Part shown: positions 1-7,871 of the stretch, one piece after another | How positions within the stretch are numbered: position 1 is the first letter of the stretch | Layout: the number at the start of each line of letters is the position of its first letter | Made by a program: the position numbers and the translations under genes | The notes under the pieces: model-generated | What the model was told of the DNA's origin: nothing | Databases searched by the model: none | What the model saw: the letters and a program-made list of their open reading frames with translations, nothing else | Source of the DNA: Janthinobacterium sp. FW305-129 | Lineage (GTDB): Bacteria > Pseudomonadota > Gammaproteobacteria > Burkholderiales > Burkholderiaceae_D | Direction of reading: 5' to 3' | Length of the DNA stretch: 64,000 nt | Assembly: GCF_020858115.1 (NCBI RefSeq) | Contig: NZ_JACYMM010000006.1 | Location: 310,001-374,000, forward strand

Positions 1-1
1 G

Positions 2-256
2 CCGACAGGCCCATGGCATTTCCGCGGCGCCATCATGGACAAGAATGCCGTCGTGAAAACCATTCACCAGGCCATCATCGAATTCAACGGCAAGTCCTAC
101 ATCTTCTATCACAACGACAAGTTGCCCGGCGGCGGAGAATACCGGCGTTCCGTGGCCGTGGAAGAGCTGAAATACAAGCCTGACGGCACGATCGAATTCA
201 TCCAGCAGACGGCTGGCCCGGCAGCCAACCCGAGCGCTGCCTGCAAGGCATCGTGA
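2..256 (+). CDS. C-terminal end of a GH43-type glycoside hydrolase (partial)
   Basis: Only the last 84 or so codons are in the window; the frame is open to the left edge, so the gene starts upstream. The visible part contains FYHNDKLPGGGEYRRSV followed by VEELKY, the usual closing strand of the five-bladed beta-propeller of family 43 glycosidases (beta-xylosidase / arabinofuranosidase / arabinanase type). The catalytic carboxylates lie outside the window, so the substrate cannot be assigned. It is followed after 93 bases by a LysR regulator on the same strand. Confidence 0.72.
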   Translation, partial: PTGPWHFRGAIMDKNAVVKTIHQAIIEFNGKSYIFYHNDKLPGGGEYRRSVAVEELKYKPDGTIEFIQQTAGPAANPSAACKAS

Positions 257-300
257 TCGCTGCTTGACGACGCTCAAAAAGGAGACAAACCGATATCTGG

Positions 301-334
301 AATATCGATATTGAGTTAAAACTGATATCGATCA
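301..334. promoter_or_regulatory. Candidate LysR operator repeats
   Basis: A perfect 12-base palindrome AATATCGATATT lies at 301-312. The core ATATCGAT is repeated at 325-332, 23 bases (about two helix turns) later, and another GATATC lies at 292-297. They sit just upstream of the LysR start at 350 in an otherwise AT-rich spacer. Spaced half-sites of this kind suit a LysR tetramer and autoregulation; function is inferred. Confidence 0.35.
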
Positions 335-349
335 TGATATGATTTATTC

Positions 350-1291
350 ATGGATACCCTCAACCCCAACTGGTTCTTGCGAGCCCGCCTGAAGACGCGG
401 CAACTGCTGCTGCTGATCGCCCTGGACGAGCAGCGCAACATCCACCGCGCGGCGGAAGAATTGCACATGACGCAGCCGGCCGCGTCCAAGCAAATCAAGG
501 ATCTGGAAGAGATGCTGGACGTGCGCCTGTTCGACAGGTTGCCGCGCGGCATGGAGCCGACCATCTACGGCGAAACGATGATACGCCACGCGCGCATGGC
601 CCTGACGAGCCTGTCGCTGGCGCATGACGACATCGTCGCGCTCAAATCAGGCCTGACGGGCCAGGTGGAAGTGGGCGTCATCATGACGCCGGCCATGGCC
701 TTGCTGCCGCGCGCGATTGCCCGCATCAAGCAGCAGGCGCCGCTGATGCGCATCGGCGTGCACCTGGAGCACAGCAATACGCTGATGGACATGCTGCAGC
801 ATGGCACGCTCGATTTCATGATCGGCCGCATCCTGGAAAAGGAAAGCAGCGCCGGCCTCATCTACGAGGAATTGACGGAAGAGCCGGCCAGCGCCGTGGC
901 GCGCAATGGCCACCCGCTGCTGTCGCGCAAGAATTTGCAGTTAAAAGATTTGGCGGGCCAGCCGTGGATCTTGCCGCCGCAGGGCAGCATCCTGCGCCAC
1001 CGCTTCGACATGATGTTCCGCCGCGCCAGCCTGGAGCCGCCCGTGGACGTGGTCGACACCACCGCCTTGCTGCTGATCACGTCCCTGCTGCAGCAGACGG
1101 ATTCGCTGCACGTGATGCCGACGGAAGTGGCCCATTACTATGAATCGTTGAACGTGCTGAGCATTTTGCCCATCGAACTGCCGTGCAAGATGGATGCCTT
1201 CGGCATCATTCGCCAGCAGGATCATCTGTTGTCGCCGGGGGCGGATATGTTGCTCAAAGCTGTACGGGCGACGGCTGCCGACATGTATTGA
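350..1291 (+). CDS. LysR-type transcriptional regulator (GbpR-like)
   Basis: 313-residue DNA-binding regulator of usual LTTR length. The winged helix-turn-helix occupies residues about 12-75, with the recognition segment MTQPAASKQIKDLE followed by LFDR; the rest is the two-lobed effector domain. The N-terminal extension before LKTRQL and the phrase LDEQRNIHRAAEELHMTQ resemble regulators of the GbpR group that control sugar uptake or breakdown. That fits the GH43 gene just upstream, but the inducer is unknown. ATG at 350 is the first start in frame; no good Shine-Dalgarno is visible. The gene ends in a convergent spacer holding an 80-base repeat. Confidence 0.85.
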   Translation: MDTLNPNWFLRARLKTRQLLLLIALDEQRNIHRAAEELHMTQPAASKQIKDLEEMLDVRLFDRLPRGMEPTIYGETMIRHARMALTSLSLAHDDIVALKSGLTGQVEVGVIMTPAMALLPRAIARIKQQAPLMRIGVHLEHSNTLMDMLQHGTLDFMIGRILEKESSAGLIYEELTEEPASAVARNGHPLLSRKNLQLKDLAGQPWILPPQGSILRHRFDMMFRRASLEPPVDVVDTTALLLITSLLQQTDSLHVMPTEVAHYYESLNVLSILPIELPCKMDAFGIIRQQDHLLSPGADMLLKAVRATAADMY

Positions 1292-1303
1292 CGATCACCC
1301 AAT

Positions 1304-1383
1304 AAAACGTCCATGGCGTTGTTGCCGTGCCTTGTCGTACATTCGTACTGCCTACGGCACGGCGCCTAGCCTTGAACATTTTC
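1304..1383. repeat. Intergenic inverted-repeat element, copy 1
   Basis: An element of about 80 bases opens with AAAACGTCCAT, closes with TTGAACATTTTC and contains a perfect 8-base inverted repeat, GCCGTGCC (1324-1331) / GGCACGGC (1356-1363), around an inner GTAC-ATTC-GTAC. A related copy in the opposite orientation is at 31721-31802. Both lie between convergent genes, here the LysR gene and the TPR/oxygenase gene, so it may act as a bidirectional terminator. Confidence 0.65.
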
Positions 1384-1426
1384 TTGGGCGCCGTCATCAA
1401 CTTCGGCGATTTTTACTGCGAATAAC

Positions 1427-2692
1427 TTAATCGGGCACTTCAAAGAAAAACAGCTGCACCAGCCGGCCATTTTCCGGCGTGTCGCCAAACACATTGCTGA
1501 TCGAGTGAAAGTAATGGCCCTTGTAGACGATCAGGCGGTTGTGGCGCATGGGCACTTCCAGCAGCGCTTGCCAACTGTCGCGCTGTTCCTGTAAGTCGTT
1601 GAATTTCTGTACTTTACTGTTCGGCAGCCAGCGTTTCTGGAAATCCTTGAAACTGGCGTAGCCGCCCGCTTTCACGTCCGCCTCGGGCAATCGCCGGTAC
1701 CAGCCGCTGGGCTGGTGGCGCCAGAACGTGGTGCCGCCCTGGCACTGTTCGGGCGGATTCAGGTACAGCACGCCCGCATAGAAATTGAAATTGTTGCCCG
1801 TCTCGTTGTCCACGTGGATATCCGTGCGCGCCATCGCGTCCGCATAGCTGAGGCGATACGAGCCGTTGTCGGGCGAGATGAAACGGATGGGGCGGCCCAG
1901 CGCCGTGGCGATGCGCTCCATGATGGCCTGGCTGGGCTGGCCCGCCGTCTGGCTGCCCGGATAGTTCTGTCCCGCATAGCGCTGCTGCTCGAATGGCAAC
2001 GCCAGCGCCTGGGCGCGCCAGGCGGCGGGATCGGGCAGGAAGTCGTCGATGATGTGCAGGTCGGTTTCACGGATAAAATCGTGTATGTCATCTGCGGCAT
2101 TGAGTGCCGTCAAAGTTTCGGCGTATTCCGCTTGCGGACTGGCAAAGCCGATGCAGCACGTTTGCGCCAGTGCCGGATGCAGCGCCAGGGCTTGCGCATA
2201 GCGGGCCAAGGCCAGTTCCTGCTGTCCCGTGCGGTAATACAGGTCGGCCAGGCCCTGCAGGGTTTGCCAGCGCTGCGGACGCAGCGCGTGGGCACGTTCC
2301 AGTTCGGCGATGGTATCCATCAGCCGCTGCTTCCCCAGCAGCAATTCGGCATGGCTGATGGCGAAATCGTGCTCGTGCGGCGCCAGCCGCGCCGCCGTGG
2401 CGTAGCTGGCCAGCGCCGCCTCGCTGTCCGTGCCGCGCAGCACATTGCCGAGGTTGTAGTGGAACAGGGCGTTGTCGGGCTGTTGCTTGAGCGACAGTTT
2501 CAACAGGCCCAGGCCGATGGTGCCCTGGCCCAGTTCCAGCATCGCCAGGCCCTGGAAATGCTGGGCTTCGGCCAGGGCCGGGTCCTGTTTAAAAGCCGCC
2601 TGATAGGCGTTGATCGCTTCGATCAGCCTGCCTTGCTGCTGCAGTTGCCGGCCCTTGGCCAGCTGTTGTTCCGCCAGTGTCTGTTCGCCCAT
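1427..2692 (-). CDS. TPR protein fused to a DUF6445-like 2OG-Fe(II) oxygenase domain
   Basis: 421 residues in two parts. Residues about 1-185 are tandem tetratricopeptide repeats (NALFHYNLGNVL, EAINAYQAAF, LALARYAQALALHP). From about residue 205 to the end is a double-stranded beta-helix oxygenase-like domain. It shows a candidate metal triad, IHVDN (HxD) and a distal histidine in KGHYFHS, plus the arginine of GRLVQLFFF that would bind 2-oxoglutarate. Such TPR-linked hydroxylases modify proteins or small molecules; the target is not known. There is no signal peptide, so it is probably cytoplasmic. ATG at 2692 is clear. It is last in a minus-strand run after the caspase-like gene, but a 114-base gap with a hairpin suggests its own expression. 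Confidence 0.75.
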   Translation of the reverse strand: MGEQTLAEQQLAKGRQLQQQGRLIEAINAYQAAFKQDPALAEAQHFQGLAMLELGQGTIGLGLLKLSLKQQPDNALFHYNLGNVLRGTDSEAALASYATAARLAPHEHDFAISHAELLLGKQRLMDTIAELERAHALRPQRWQTLQGLADLYYRTGQQELALARYAQALALHPALAQTCCIGFASPQAEYAETLTALNAADDIHDFIRETDLHIIDDFLPDPAAWRAQALALPFEQQRYAGQNYPGSQTAGQPSQAIMERIATALGRPIRFISPDNGSYRLSYADAMARTDIHVDNETGNNFNFYAGVLYLNPPEQCQGGTTFWRHQPSGWYRRLPEADVKAGGYASFKDFQKRWLPNSKVQKFNDLQEQRDSWQALLEVPMRHNRLIVYKGHYFHSISNVFGDTPENGRLVQLFFFEVPD

Positions 2693-2754
2693 GTCTCACT
2701 CTCGATGTTGTTGGCGAATAGTGTAACTGCAAGTGGCGAGGTCGTGAACCCAAA

Positions 2755-2785
2755 CGAAGGCTGGGGTCGGACCCTGAGGGTCCGA
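2755..2785. repeat. GGTCG-type intergenic hairpin, copy A
   Basis: The sequence CGAAGGCTGGGGTCGGACC runs into an 8-base stem, TCGGACCC-TGA-GGGTCCGA (2767-2785). The lead-in CGA(A/G)GGCTGGGGTCG recurs at 15998-16012 before a longer hairpin, so this looks like a dispersed genomic repeat rather than part of one gene. It lies between the lipoprotein gene and the TPR gene, both on the minus strand. Confidence 0.55.
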
Positions 2786-2806
2786 GCCCGGTACCTGCCC
2801 TTGGGT

Positions 2807-3538
2807 TTACAGCGCTTGCTGCACAGGAATTTCCTGCCCGTTCAGCTTGATCGCCACCTTGACGATCTGCGCCTTGACCTGGTTGCTGGCCATGTCCGCT
2901 TCCTGGGCATAGGCGTACACGACGATGGCGAAATCCTTGTAGCCGCTGCGCGCCGCCTCGATCTTGCGCGCCGCTTCCTGGTCCACCTTCAGCAGCGAGT
3001 AGCCGTCGCCGTTGCTAAATGCCAGCTTGTAGTCGCCGTTGTCGTACATGTAGTAATACGTGCCCGCTTCGGCGAACTTGGCGGGGAAGGCGGCCTTGTC
3101 CATCGCGTACGGCGACAGCGCGCCCTGGCCATTGATCTGGTAACGCAGGTAGCGTTTCGTCTTCGCTTCATTGACCTTGGCGTCGATCTGCGGTTTCAGG
3201 GCGTCGAGCACTTCCTGCTTGCGGAAGGCGTCGTTGCTGCCCGCATATTCGCGCGAGATGCGCTGCGCCACGGCCGCGTAGTCGGGCGGCACGCCGGACA
3301 GGGCGATGTAGCTGTACATCAACTGGTTGCCGCTGGTAATGTCGACATAGCTGGCGCTTGGCGTGGCGGCGTCCGCTTGCGGCAGGCTGGCGGCCGCCGC
3401 TTTTACCTGGGCTTTGGCAGCCATGTCGGCCACGCTGGTGGCGGGCGCCGAAGCGACAGGAGTTGCATTCTCGGAGGGCTTGCCGCAGGCGGACAGCAGG
3501 ATGGCGATGGCGAGCAGGGCGGGCAGGGTACGGTGCAT
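2807..3538 (-). CDS. Predicted lipoprotein of unknown function
   Basis: 243 residues. The N-terminus is a lipoprotein signal with lipobox LLSAC (Cys at about residue 18), followed by an Ala/Ser/Pro-rich linker and, from about residue 65, a globular domain starting YVDITSGNQLMYSYIAL. I do not recognise a family with an assigned function. It lies 35 bases downstream of the membrane protein gene and in the same run as the secreted caspase-like protein, so the three probably form one envelope operon. ATG at 3538 follows AAGGAAA. Confidence 0.6.
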   Translation of the reverse strand: MHRTLPALLAIAILLSACGKPSENATPVASAPATSVADMAAKAQVKAAAASLPQADAATPSASYVDITSGNQLMYSYIALSGVPPDYAAVAQRISREYAGSNDAFRKQEVLDALKPQIDAKVNEAKTKRYLRYQINGQGALSPYAMDKAAFPAKFAEAGTYYYMYDNGDYKLAFSNGDGYSLLKVDQEAARKIEAARSGYKDFAIVVYAYAQEADMASNQVKAQIVKVAIKLNGQEIPVQQAL

Positions 3539-3573
3539 GATATTTCCTTCAAAGTAAGTGGAGAGTGGCTGAC

Positions 3574-4395
3574 TTAGCCGATGGTTTTACGTTTGTATTC
3601 GCCGACGCCGTAAGCGGCCAGGACGATGGAAGCGGCCAGCACCAAATAAAAGCCGATGCCGAACGACAGTCCCTGCCACACTTGGCCCAGCATTTCGCTG
3701 GCCATCTGCTCGGCCATGCGGGCTGCGCGGCTGCCCATGATGCCGCCCATGGCGTTGCCCGCGTCGCTGACGGCGCCTTTGATCCTGATGAACAGCAAGC
3801 TGCTGTGGAGGACGATGAACAGCAGCGGCGCGCACTTGCCCAGCGCCGCTTTCGGGTGGTTGCTGGCCATGGTGGCGCAGCAGGCGGCAATGGCCAGCAG
3901 GAAGAAAAATTGGGCGGAGGTAAAACCGCTGCCGCCATCGCGGGCAAAGCTTTCCAGGCTGTCGGCGGACAGGCCCAGCAGCTGCCAATAGGTGCGTGAG
4001 ACGGAGGCGAACAAACGGATGCCGATGGTGTTGAAGATGAAGGCGCCGGCGATCAGCACGCCAAGAGCCCCCAGCACCTGGATGCCGAGCGCCGAGACGG
4101 CCCGGCCCCACAGTTGCTGGCCCTTGTCGCGCGCCAGCTTGGCGGCGCCGGCCATGTCTTCCTGCGCCAGTTGCTGCGCGGGAATGGCCGTGACGGTGGC
4201 GAGGCCGCCGGCGTCGTCGAAGCGCACATCGACGACGGCGTTGATGGCGGGCGCCACGTCCGAACGCCAGTGGGTGGCGATGTCGAAGGCATGCTGGATG
4301 CCGGCCACGCTGACGGAACCTTGTCCGCTTGCCTGGTAGGCGAGGATGCGGCCCCGTTGGCCGGTGGTAATGGTTGCTGGGCTGGATGCTTGCAT
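3574..4395 (-). CDS. Membrane protein of unknown function
   Basis: 273 residues. Residues about 10-70 form a small beta-rich cytoplasmic domain (GRILAYQASGQGSVSVAG, VDVRFDDAGGLATV), somewhat like cold-shock/OB-type N-terminal domains of other bacterial membrane proteins. Hydrophobic segments follow at about 104-128 (IQVLGALGVLIAGAFIFNTI), 162-178, 188-203 and 245-265. It has no recognised catalytic motif. It is the middle gene of the caspase-membrane protein-lipoprotein run, with 85 bases upstream and 35 downstream. Confidence 0.6.
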   Translation of the reverse strand: MQASSPATITTGQRGRILAYQASGQGSVSVAGIQHAFDIATHWRSDVAPAINAVVDVRFDDAGGLATVTAIPAQQLAQEDMAGAAKLARDKGQQLWGRAVSALGIQVLGALGVLIAGAFIFNTIGIRLFASVSRTYWQLLGLSADSLESFARDGGSGFTSAQFFFLLAIAACCATMASNHPKAALGKCAPLLFIVLHSSLLFIRIKGAVSDAGNAMGGIMGSRAARMAEQMASEMLGQVWQGLSFGIGFYLVLAASIVLAAYGVGEYKRKTIG

Positions 4396-4480
4396 GGAAT
4401 TTCCCTGGTCACTGTCATGCTGTATTGCATGTACCCACGGATAACGGGGGCAGTTCAGGGAAATCCAAAATTATTTCAAA

Positions 4481-5863
4481 TTATTTTTTCGGCGGCTGCA
4501 TCATGTCCTTGGCGGCGCCCTGGTAATCCTTCATCAAGCCCATGAAGGCATCCTGCAAATGCCGGGCCGCATCCTGCGGCGGCGCGCCCGTGCGCCGCGC
4601 CAGGTCGAATTTATACGCATGGGCGGGGCTGTAGCCGGCCTGCGAGGCGGCGTCCAGCAGCACGCCCGCCCGTTTCAGCGAGGCCGGGTCACCCTTGATC
4701 ATCAGCAATTCGGCCAGATAGGTCTGTGCGATAGGAAAGTCTTTCGCGGCCGCCTTTTCCAGCCACTGCATGCCCGCCTTCGGCTGTTTGATTCCCGCAT
4801 CGCCTCCGCCGATGCCGTAGCCGAGCGCCGTCAGCGCCACCAGGTCGCCGCCGCGCGCGCGCTTTTCCAGCTGTTGGCGGGGAAACGGCCGCGCCGCGAT
4901 CTGCATGCGGATTTCATAGTTAATGTCTTGCAGCACATTGCCAGGCCACACCTTGACGCCGGGGACGGCCGGCTTTTCCACCGCTGGCGCAGGCGCCGGG
5001 ACCGGTGCGCGCATGCCGCCCTGCGCGCCGGCCAGCACGCCCGGTGTTGCCTGGCTGACACCCTTGCCGCTGCCCATGTTCAGCACCAGGCGCGCCGACG
5101 TTTCGCCGAACGACACGCGCGGTTTTTGCACGTCGTGCGTCATGGCGGCGACCCGCGCCGCCACTTGCGAGAAGACGTCGCTCATGGGCAAGCCCGGGGC
5201 GTCGAGCGCGTCGAGCAAGGCGCTGGTATATGGGCTGTTGCGCGAATCGGGCGACCAGAAATCGCGCGCCAGGGCGCCGGGACCGGCCGAATAGGCGATC
5301 ACCACGCCGCGCGGCGCTTGCGTGTCGGCAAAGCCGTGGCTGGCCGCATTGCCGCCGCCAGGGACCATCACGGCGCCGCCGCGCGTGTATTCCTGGCGGC
5401 AAGCATCGAGGATCAGCACGGCGCCGCGCGCGCCCGAACGCTGCAGATCGCCCGCCAGGCTGGACACGGACACGCCCTGCGCGGCAATCGCCGCCGCATT
5501 CAGCGCATGCATGTTCGCGCCCAGCGGCAACACATAATTGGCTTCGCCCGCCTGGGCGCCGTGGCCCGCGTAAAACACGAGGGCGATATCGGCACCGCGC
5601 GCCTGCGTGGAAAACTCGGCCGACGCCTTTTGCAGCTGTTGCGCATTGATGTCCGTGCGCAACAGCACCTCAAAACCCAGGCGGCGCAGGCGCTCGGCCA
5701 TGGCGCGCGCATCGTTCACGGGATTTAACAGGGGCTGCGGATAGGCCGCGTTGCCGATCACCAGGGCGATGCGCTTGCCGGGAGCCGCCGGCAAGGCGGC
5801 GTGCGCCATGTTGCTGAACAGTAAAACGAACAGGCTGAAAAACAGGGGAATCAGGCGTTGCAT
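4481..5863 (-). CDS. Secreted caspase-like (peptidase C14) protein with Sel1-like repeats
   Basis: 460 residues. A signal peptide (to about residue 23, AHA) precedes a caspase-fold domain that begins KRIALVIGNAAY. The catalytic dyad is visible: His in FYAGHGAQ (about residue 100) and Cys in ILDACRQ (about residue 154). After a Pro/Ala linker, residues about 345-430 carry Sel1-like helical repeats (ALTALGYGIGGG, AGMQWLEKAAAKDFPIA, LLDAASQAGYSPAHA). The signal peptide places it outside the cytoplasm, unlike gasdermin-linked or CRISPR-linked caspases. It heads a minus-strand run and diverges from the sigma-like gene, with 121-187 bases between them depending on that gene's start. Family activity is cysteine proteolysis after Arg/Lys or Asp; the substrate is unknown. 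Confidence 0.82.
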   Translation of the reverse strand: MQRLIPLFFSLFVLLFSNMAHAALPAAPGKRIALVIGNAAYPQPLLNPVNDARAMAERLRRLGFEVLLRTDINAQQLQKASAEFSTQARGADIALVFYAGHGAQAGEANYVLPLGANMHALNAAAIAAQGVSVSSLAGDLQRSGARGAVLILDACRQEYTRGGAVMVPGGGNAASHGFADTQAPRGVVIAYSAGPGALARDFWSPDSRNSPYTSALLDALDAPGLPMSDVFSQVAARVAAMTHDVQKPRVSFGETSARLVLNMGSGKGVSQATPGVLAGAQGGMRAPVPAPAPAVEKPAVPGVKVWPGNVLQDINYEIRMQIAARPFPRQQLEKRARGGDLVALTALGYGIGGGDAGIKQPKAGMQWLEKAAAKDFPIAQTYLAELLMIKGDPASLKRAGVLLDAASQAGYSPAHAYKFDLARRTGAPPQDAARHLQDAFMGLMKDYQGAAKDMMQPPKK

Positions 5864-5935
5864 CGGGGTCTCGGGGATTGTCGTGAAAGTAACAAAAGTT
5901 AGCGATTTTTACTGTGATATGAGAAAATTGCCTAA

Positions 5936-6070
5936 ATGCATTTTACCTTACTGACAAGTTTCTCTTGTCTGGCCAGCGCATTGCTTGTTTGCCTGTGCGC
6001 ATCGCCGCCGGCCAGTGGCGCGTGCCGCCCAACACACGATCGGACCGGCTTTGCAATCGGAACAATTTGA
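5936..6070 (+). CDS. Possible 44-residue signal-peptide-like leader ORF
   Basis: An ATG-started frame encodes a short peptide with a strongly hydrophobic N-terminus (MHFTLLTSFSCLASALLVCL) that resembles an export signal. It stops at 6070, inside the first codons of the sigma-like gene. That gene has no ATG near its start, so translational coupling is possible. The Shine-Dalgarno is weak and the reading could be chance. Confidence 0.22.
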   Translation: MHFTLLTSFSCLASALLVCLCASPPASGACRPTHDRTGFAIGTI

Positions 6071-6815
6071 ACGCATTCATGACTTCTGGACGCGCCGCCA
6101 GCGGCTGACACAAGGCGAACTGGGCGAGTTTTACCAGCGCGTCATCGCCGCGCTGACGCCATGCCGCCCGCGCGAGGCGGCCTCGCTTGGCGATTCGCTG
6201 GCCGACTTGCGCCACCAGTTTTTCATTGAAAAAGTCCTCCACGGCGACAGCGACGCCGCGCCCCACCACGTCGGCGCCTTGTTCCTGTACTTCAAGCGCT
6301 TCATCATCGACCAGTTGCGCAAGCAGCGCGATGACGAGGATGCCGATGCGCAAGAGGGCTGCGACTTGCAGGCGCCCGACTCTTATGCGGCGCCGCTGCG
6401 CGACTACCAGCTGACTCCGGCATCGGTGCGCGCAGCGGCCGACGTGTTCATCGCCACCTTGCCCCGCGATTTGATCTTGCTGCTGCGTCATTGCGGCTGC
6501 GGCGGCATGCCCGTCAAGGAACTGGCCGAGCAGATCGCGTCCGCGCATTACCACGGCGGAAAATTAGGTCTCGTGCACCGGCAGAAGGGCGATCCCGCCA
6601 GTGCCGGGCGCCAGGTGGTCGAGCCGGCCCACCGCGCCACCTTGCTGGGCAGCTGGGTCTTGACCCTGCTCAAGCTGCGCGTGGGCGACAGCCTGGCCGC
6701 GCGCGACATGCAGGCGGCGCAAATAGTTTTGGATATCTTGTGCGTGGCCGCGTTATCCCTGCACTTGGATCCCGTGTCCACCTCCCCGAACCCTGATGAA
6801 AGGCCACCGGCATGA
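5985..6815 (+). CDS. Divergent sigma-70-like regulatory protein
   Basis: 276 residues from the TTG at 5985; GTG 6015 and TTG 6051 are alternatives, and 6051 gives the most protein-like N-terminus (QSEQFERIHDFW). The phrase LFLYFKRFIIDQLRKQRD resembles sigma region 2. FIATLPRDLILLLRH plus a later helix-turn-helix-like stretch resembles region 4. Similarity is weak, so the call rests partly on context: its stop overlaps the ATG of a gene for a single-pass membrane protein, the classic sigma/anti-sigma layout. It diverges from the caspase-like gene and may control both runs. Confidence 0.5.
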   Translation: MFACAHRRRPVARAAQHTIGPALQSEQFERIHDFWTRRQRLTQGELGEFYQRVIAALTPCRPREAASLGDSLADLRHQFFIEKVLHGDSDAAPHHVGALFLYFKRFIIDQLRKQRDDEDADAQEGCDLQAPDSYAAPLRDYQLTPASVRAAADVFIATLPRDLILLLRHCGCGGMPVKELAEQIASAHYHGGKLGLVHRQKGDPASAGRQVVEPAHRATLLGSWVLTLLKLRVGDSLAARDMQAAQIVLDILCVAALSLHLDPVSTSPNPDERPPA

Positions 6816-7843
6816 CTGCATTGACGCCCTCGCTGGCCATCGTTGCCGCGCGCCTGCCATCGCCCCCGTCGTCCGCCGAGCTGCTGGACGCGGACGTGGC
6901 GGGCGACACCCCCGACTGGCGCGGTATTGCCGTACCGGAACACTTGATGCAACGCTTTGCGCGCCGCAGCGACGCCGCGCCCCTGGCCGGGCGGCCCATC
7001 GCGGGCGGACAAATCCACCTGCTGGCGCGTTGCCCCGGCTTTGGCGCCGTGCTGCTCGACGTCTGGGACAGCACGCGCCAGCGCTGGCGCGGCTGGCTCG
7101 TCACGCCGGACGCGTCGTATGCGGACGCCTGCGGCCTCGTGGTCGAGGAGCGCGACGCGCCCGCCGACCCGCGCGCGGGCCTGGTGCTGTGCGACATGCC
7201 CGTCACCGTGGCCGTGACGGACCTGGGCGCCTGCCTGGGCGTGTTCAGCCAGGAGCGCCTGCAGGCGGCGCGCTGGCTGGAAACGCATGGCCGCGCCAAT
7301 GGAGCCGCCGCGGCGCCCGGCGTGATCGCCCGCGTGGCCTTGCCCGGCGGCGATTACGCCTTGACTGGCACGCCCCTGTCGAGCGAGCTGGGCAAGGATG
7401 GCCGCGTGGCCTACCGGCAATTGTTGCGCCAGGGGCTGCAGCAGTTGCAGATCGCCCCGGCCGATGCCGCCGCGTCACAGTTGACGCCAATCAAGGCGGC
7501 CAATGCGAACCGCTGGCTGAAGATCGTCACGGCCGTGGCCGCCAGCGTGATGGTGGTGCAATCGGCCTGGCTGTTCCTGCCGAAAGACCAGGCTGTCGTT
7601 GGCAATGCGGAATTCCGCAATGGTGCCCCACAGCGCAGCGGCGTCGAGACGGGCGTGCGCACGCGCGTGCTGTTCCGTGCCGAAGCAAGCGAGGCGGAGA
7701 TCCGCGCGTGGCTGCAGCGCGAGCAGCTGGAAATCGTCGCCGGGCCGGACACCTTGGGCGCCTTCACCGTGCTGTCGCGCAACCGCCAGAAAGTCTTGCC
7801 GCCGCCAGGCCCGGACAATCCGCTGGCCGTCATCAATCCCTGA
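6812..7843 (+). CDS. Single-pass membrane protein, candidate anti-sigma factor
   Basis: 343 residues; ATG overlaps the preceding stop (ATGA), so the two are translationally coupled. Residues 1-230 are predicted cytoplasmic and Ala/Asp-rich. One membrane helix lies at about 233-250 (LKIVTAVAASVMVVQSAWLF), and about 90 residues, including VRTRVLFRAEASEAEIRAWL, would be periplasmic. This architecture and its place after a sigma-like gene suggest a membrane anti-sigma factor, with the periplasmic part as sensor. No zinc-binding anti-sigma HxxxCxxC motif is present, so the assignment is by architecture only. Confidence 0.5.
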   Translation: MTALTPSLAIVAARLPSPPSSAELLDADVAGDTPDWRGIAVPEHLMQRFARRSDAAPLAGRPIAGGQIHLLARCPGFGAVLLDVWDSTRQRWRGWLVTPDASYADACGLVVEERDAPADPRAGLVLCDMPVTVAVTDLGACLGVFSQERLQAARWLETHGRANGAAAAPGVIARVALPGGDYALTGTPLSSELGKDGRVAYRQLLRQGLQQLQIAPADAAASQLTPIKAANANRWLKIVTAVAASVMVVQSAWLFLPKDQAVVGNAEFRNGAPQRSGVETGVRTRVLFRAEASEAEIRAWLQREQLEIVAGPDTLGAFTVLSRNRQKVLPPPGPDNPLAVINP

Positions 7844-7871
7844 ATCCTGAAATAAGAGAAAGTTATCAAGC

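Noticed and set aside
1395-1415. GCGATTTTTACTG shared between this spot and 5902-5914
   Set aside because: Only about 13 bases match, there is no symmetry, and the contexts differ; likely chance.
1715-3577. 620-codon plus-strand open frame
   Set aside because: Antisense shadow of the TPR/oxygenase and lipoprotein genes; it also runs through the intergenic repeat.
4481-5863. Reading the caspase-like gene as part of a gasdermin or CRISPR-type defence set
   Set aside because: It has a clear signal peptide and no gasdermin, CRISPR or nuclease gene beside it, so it acts outside the cytoplasm.
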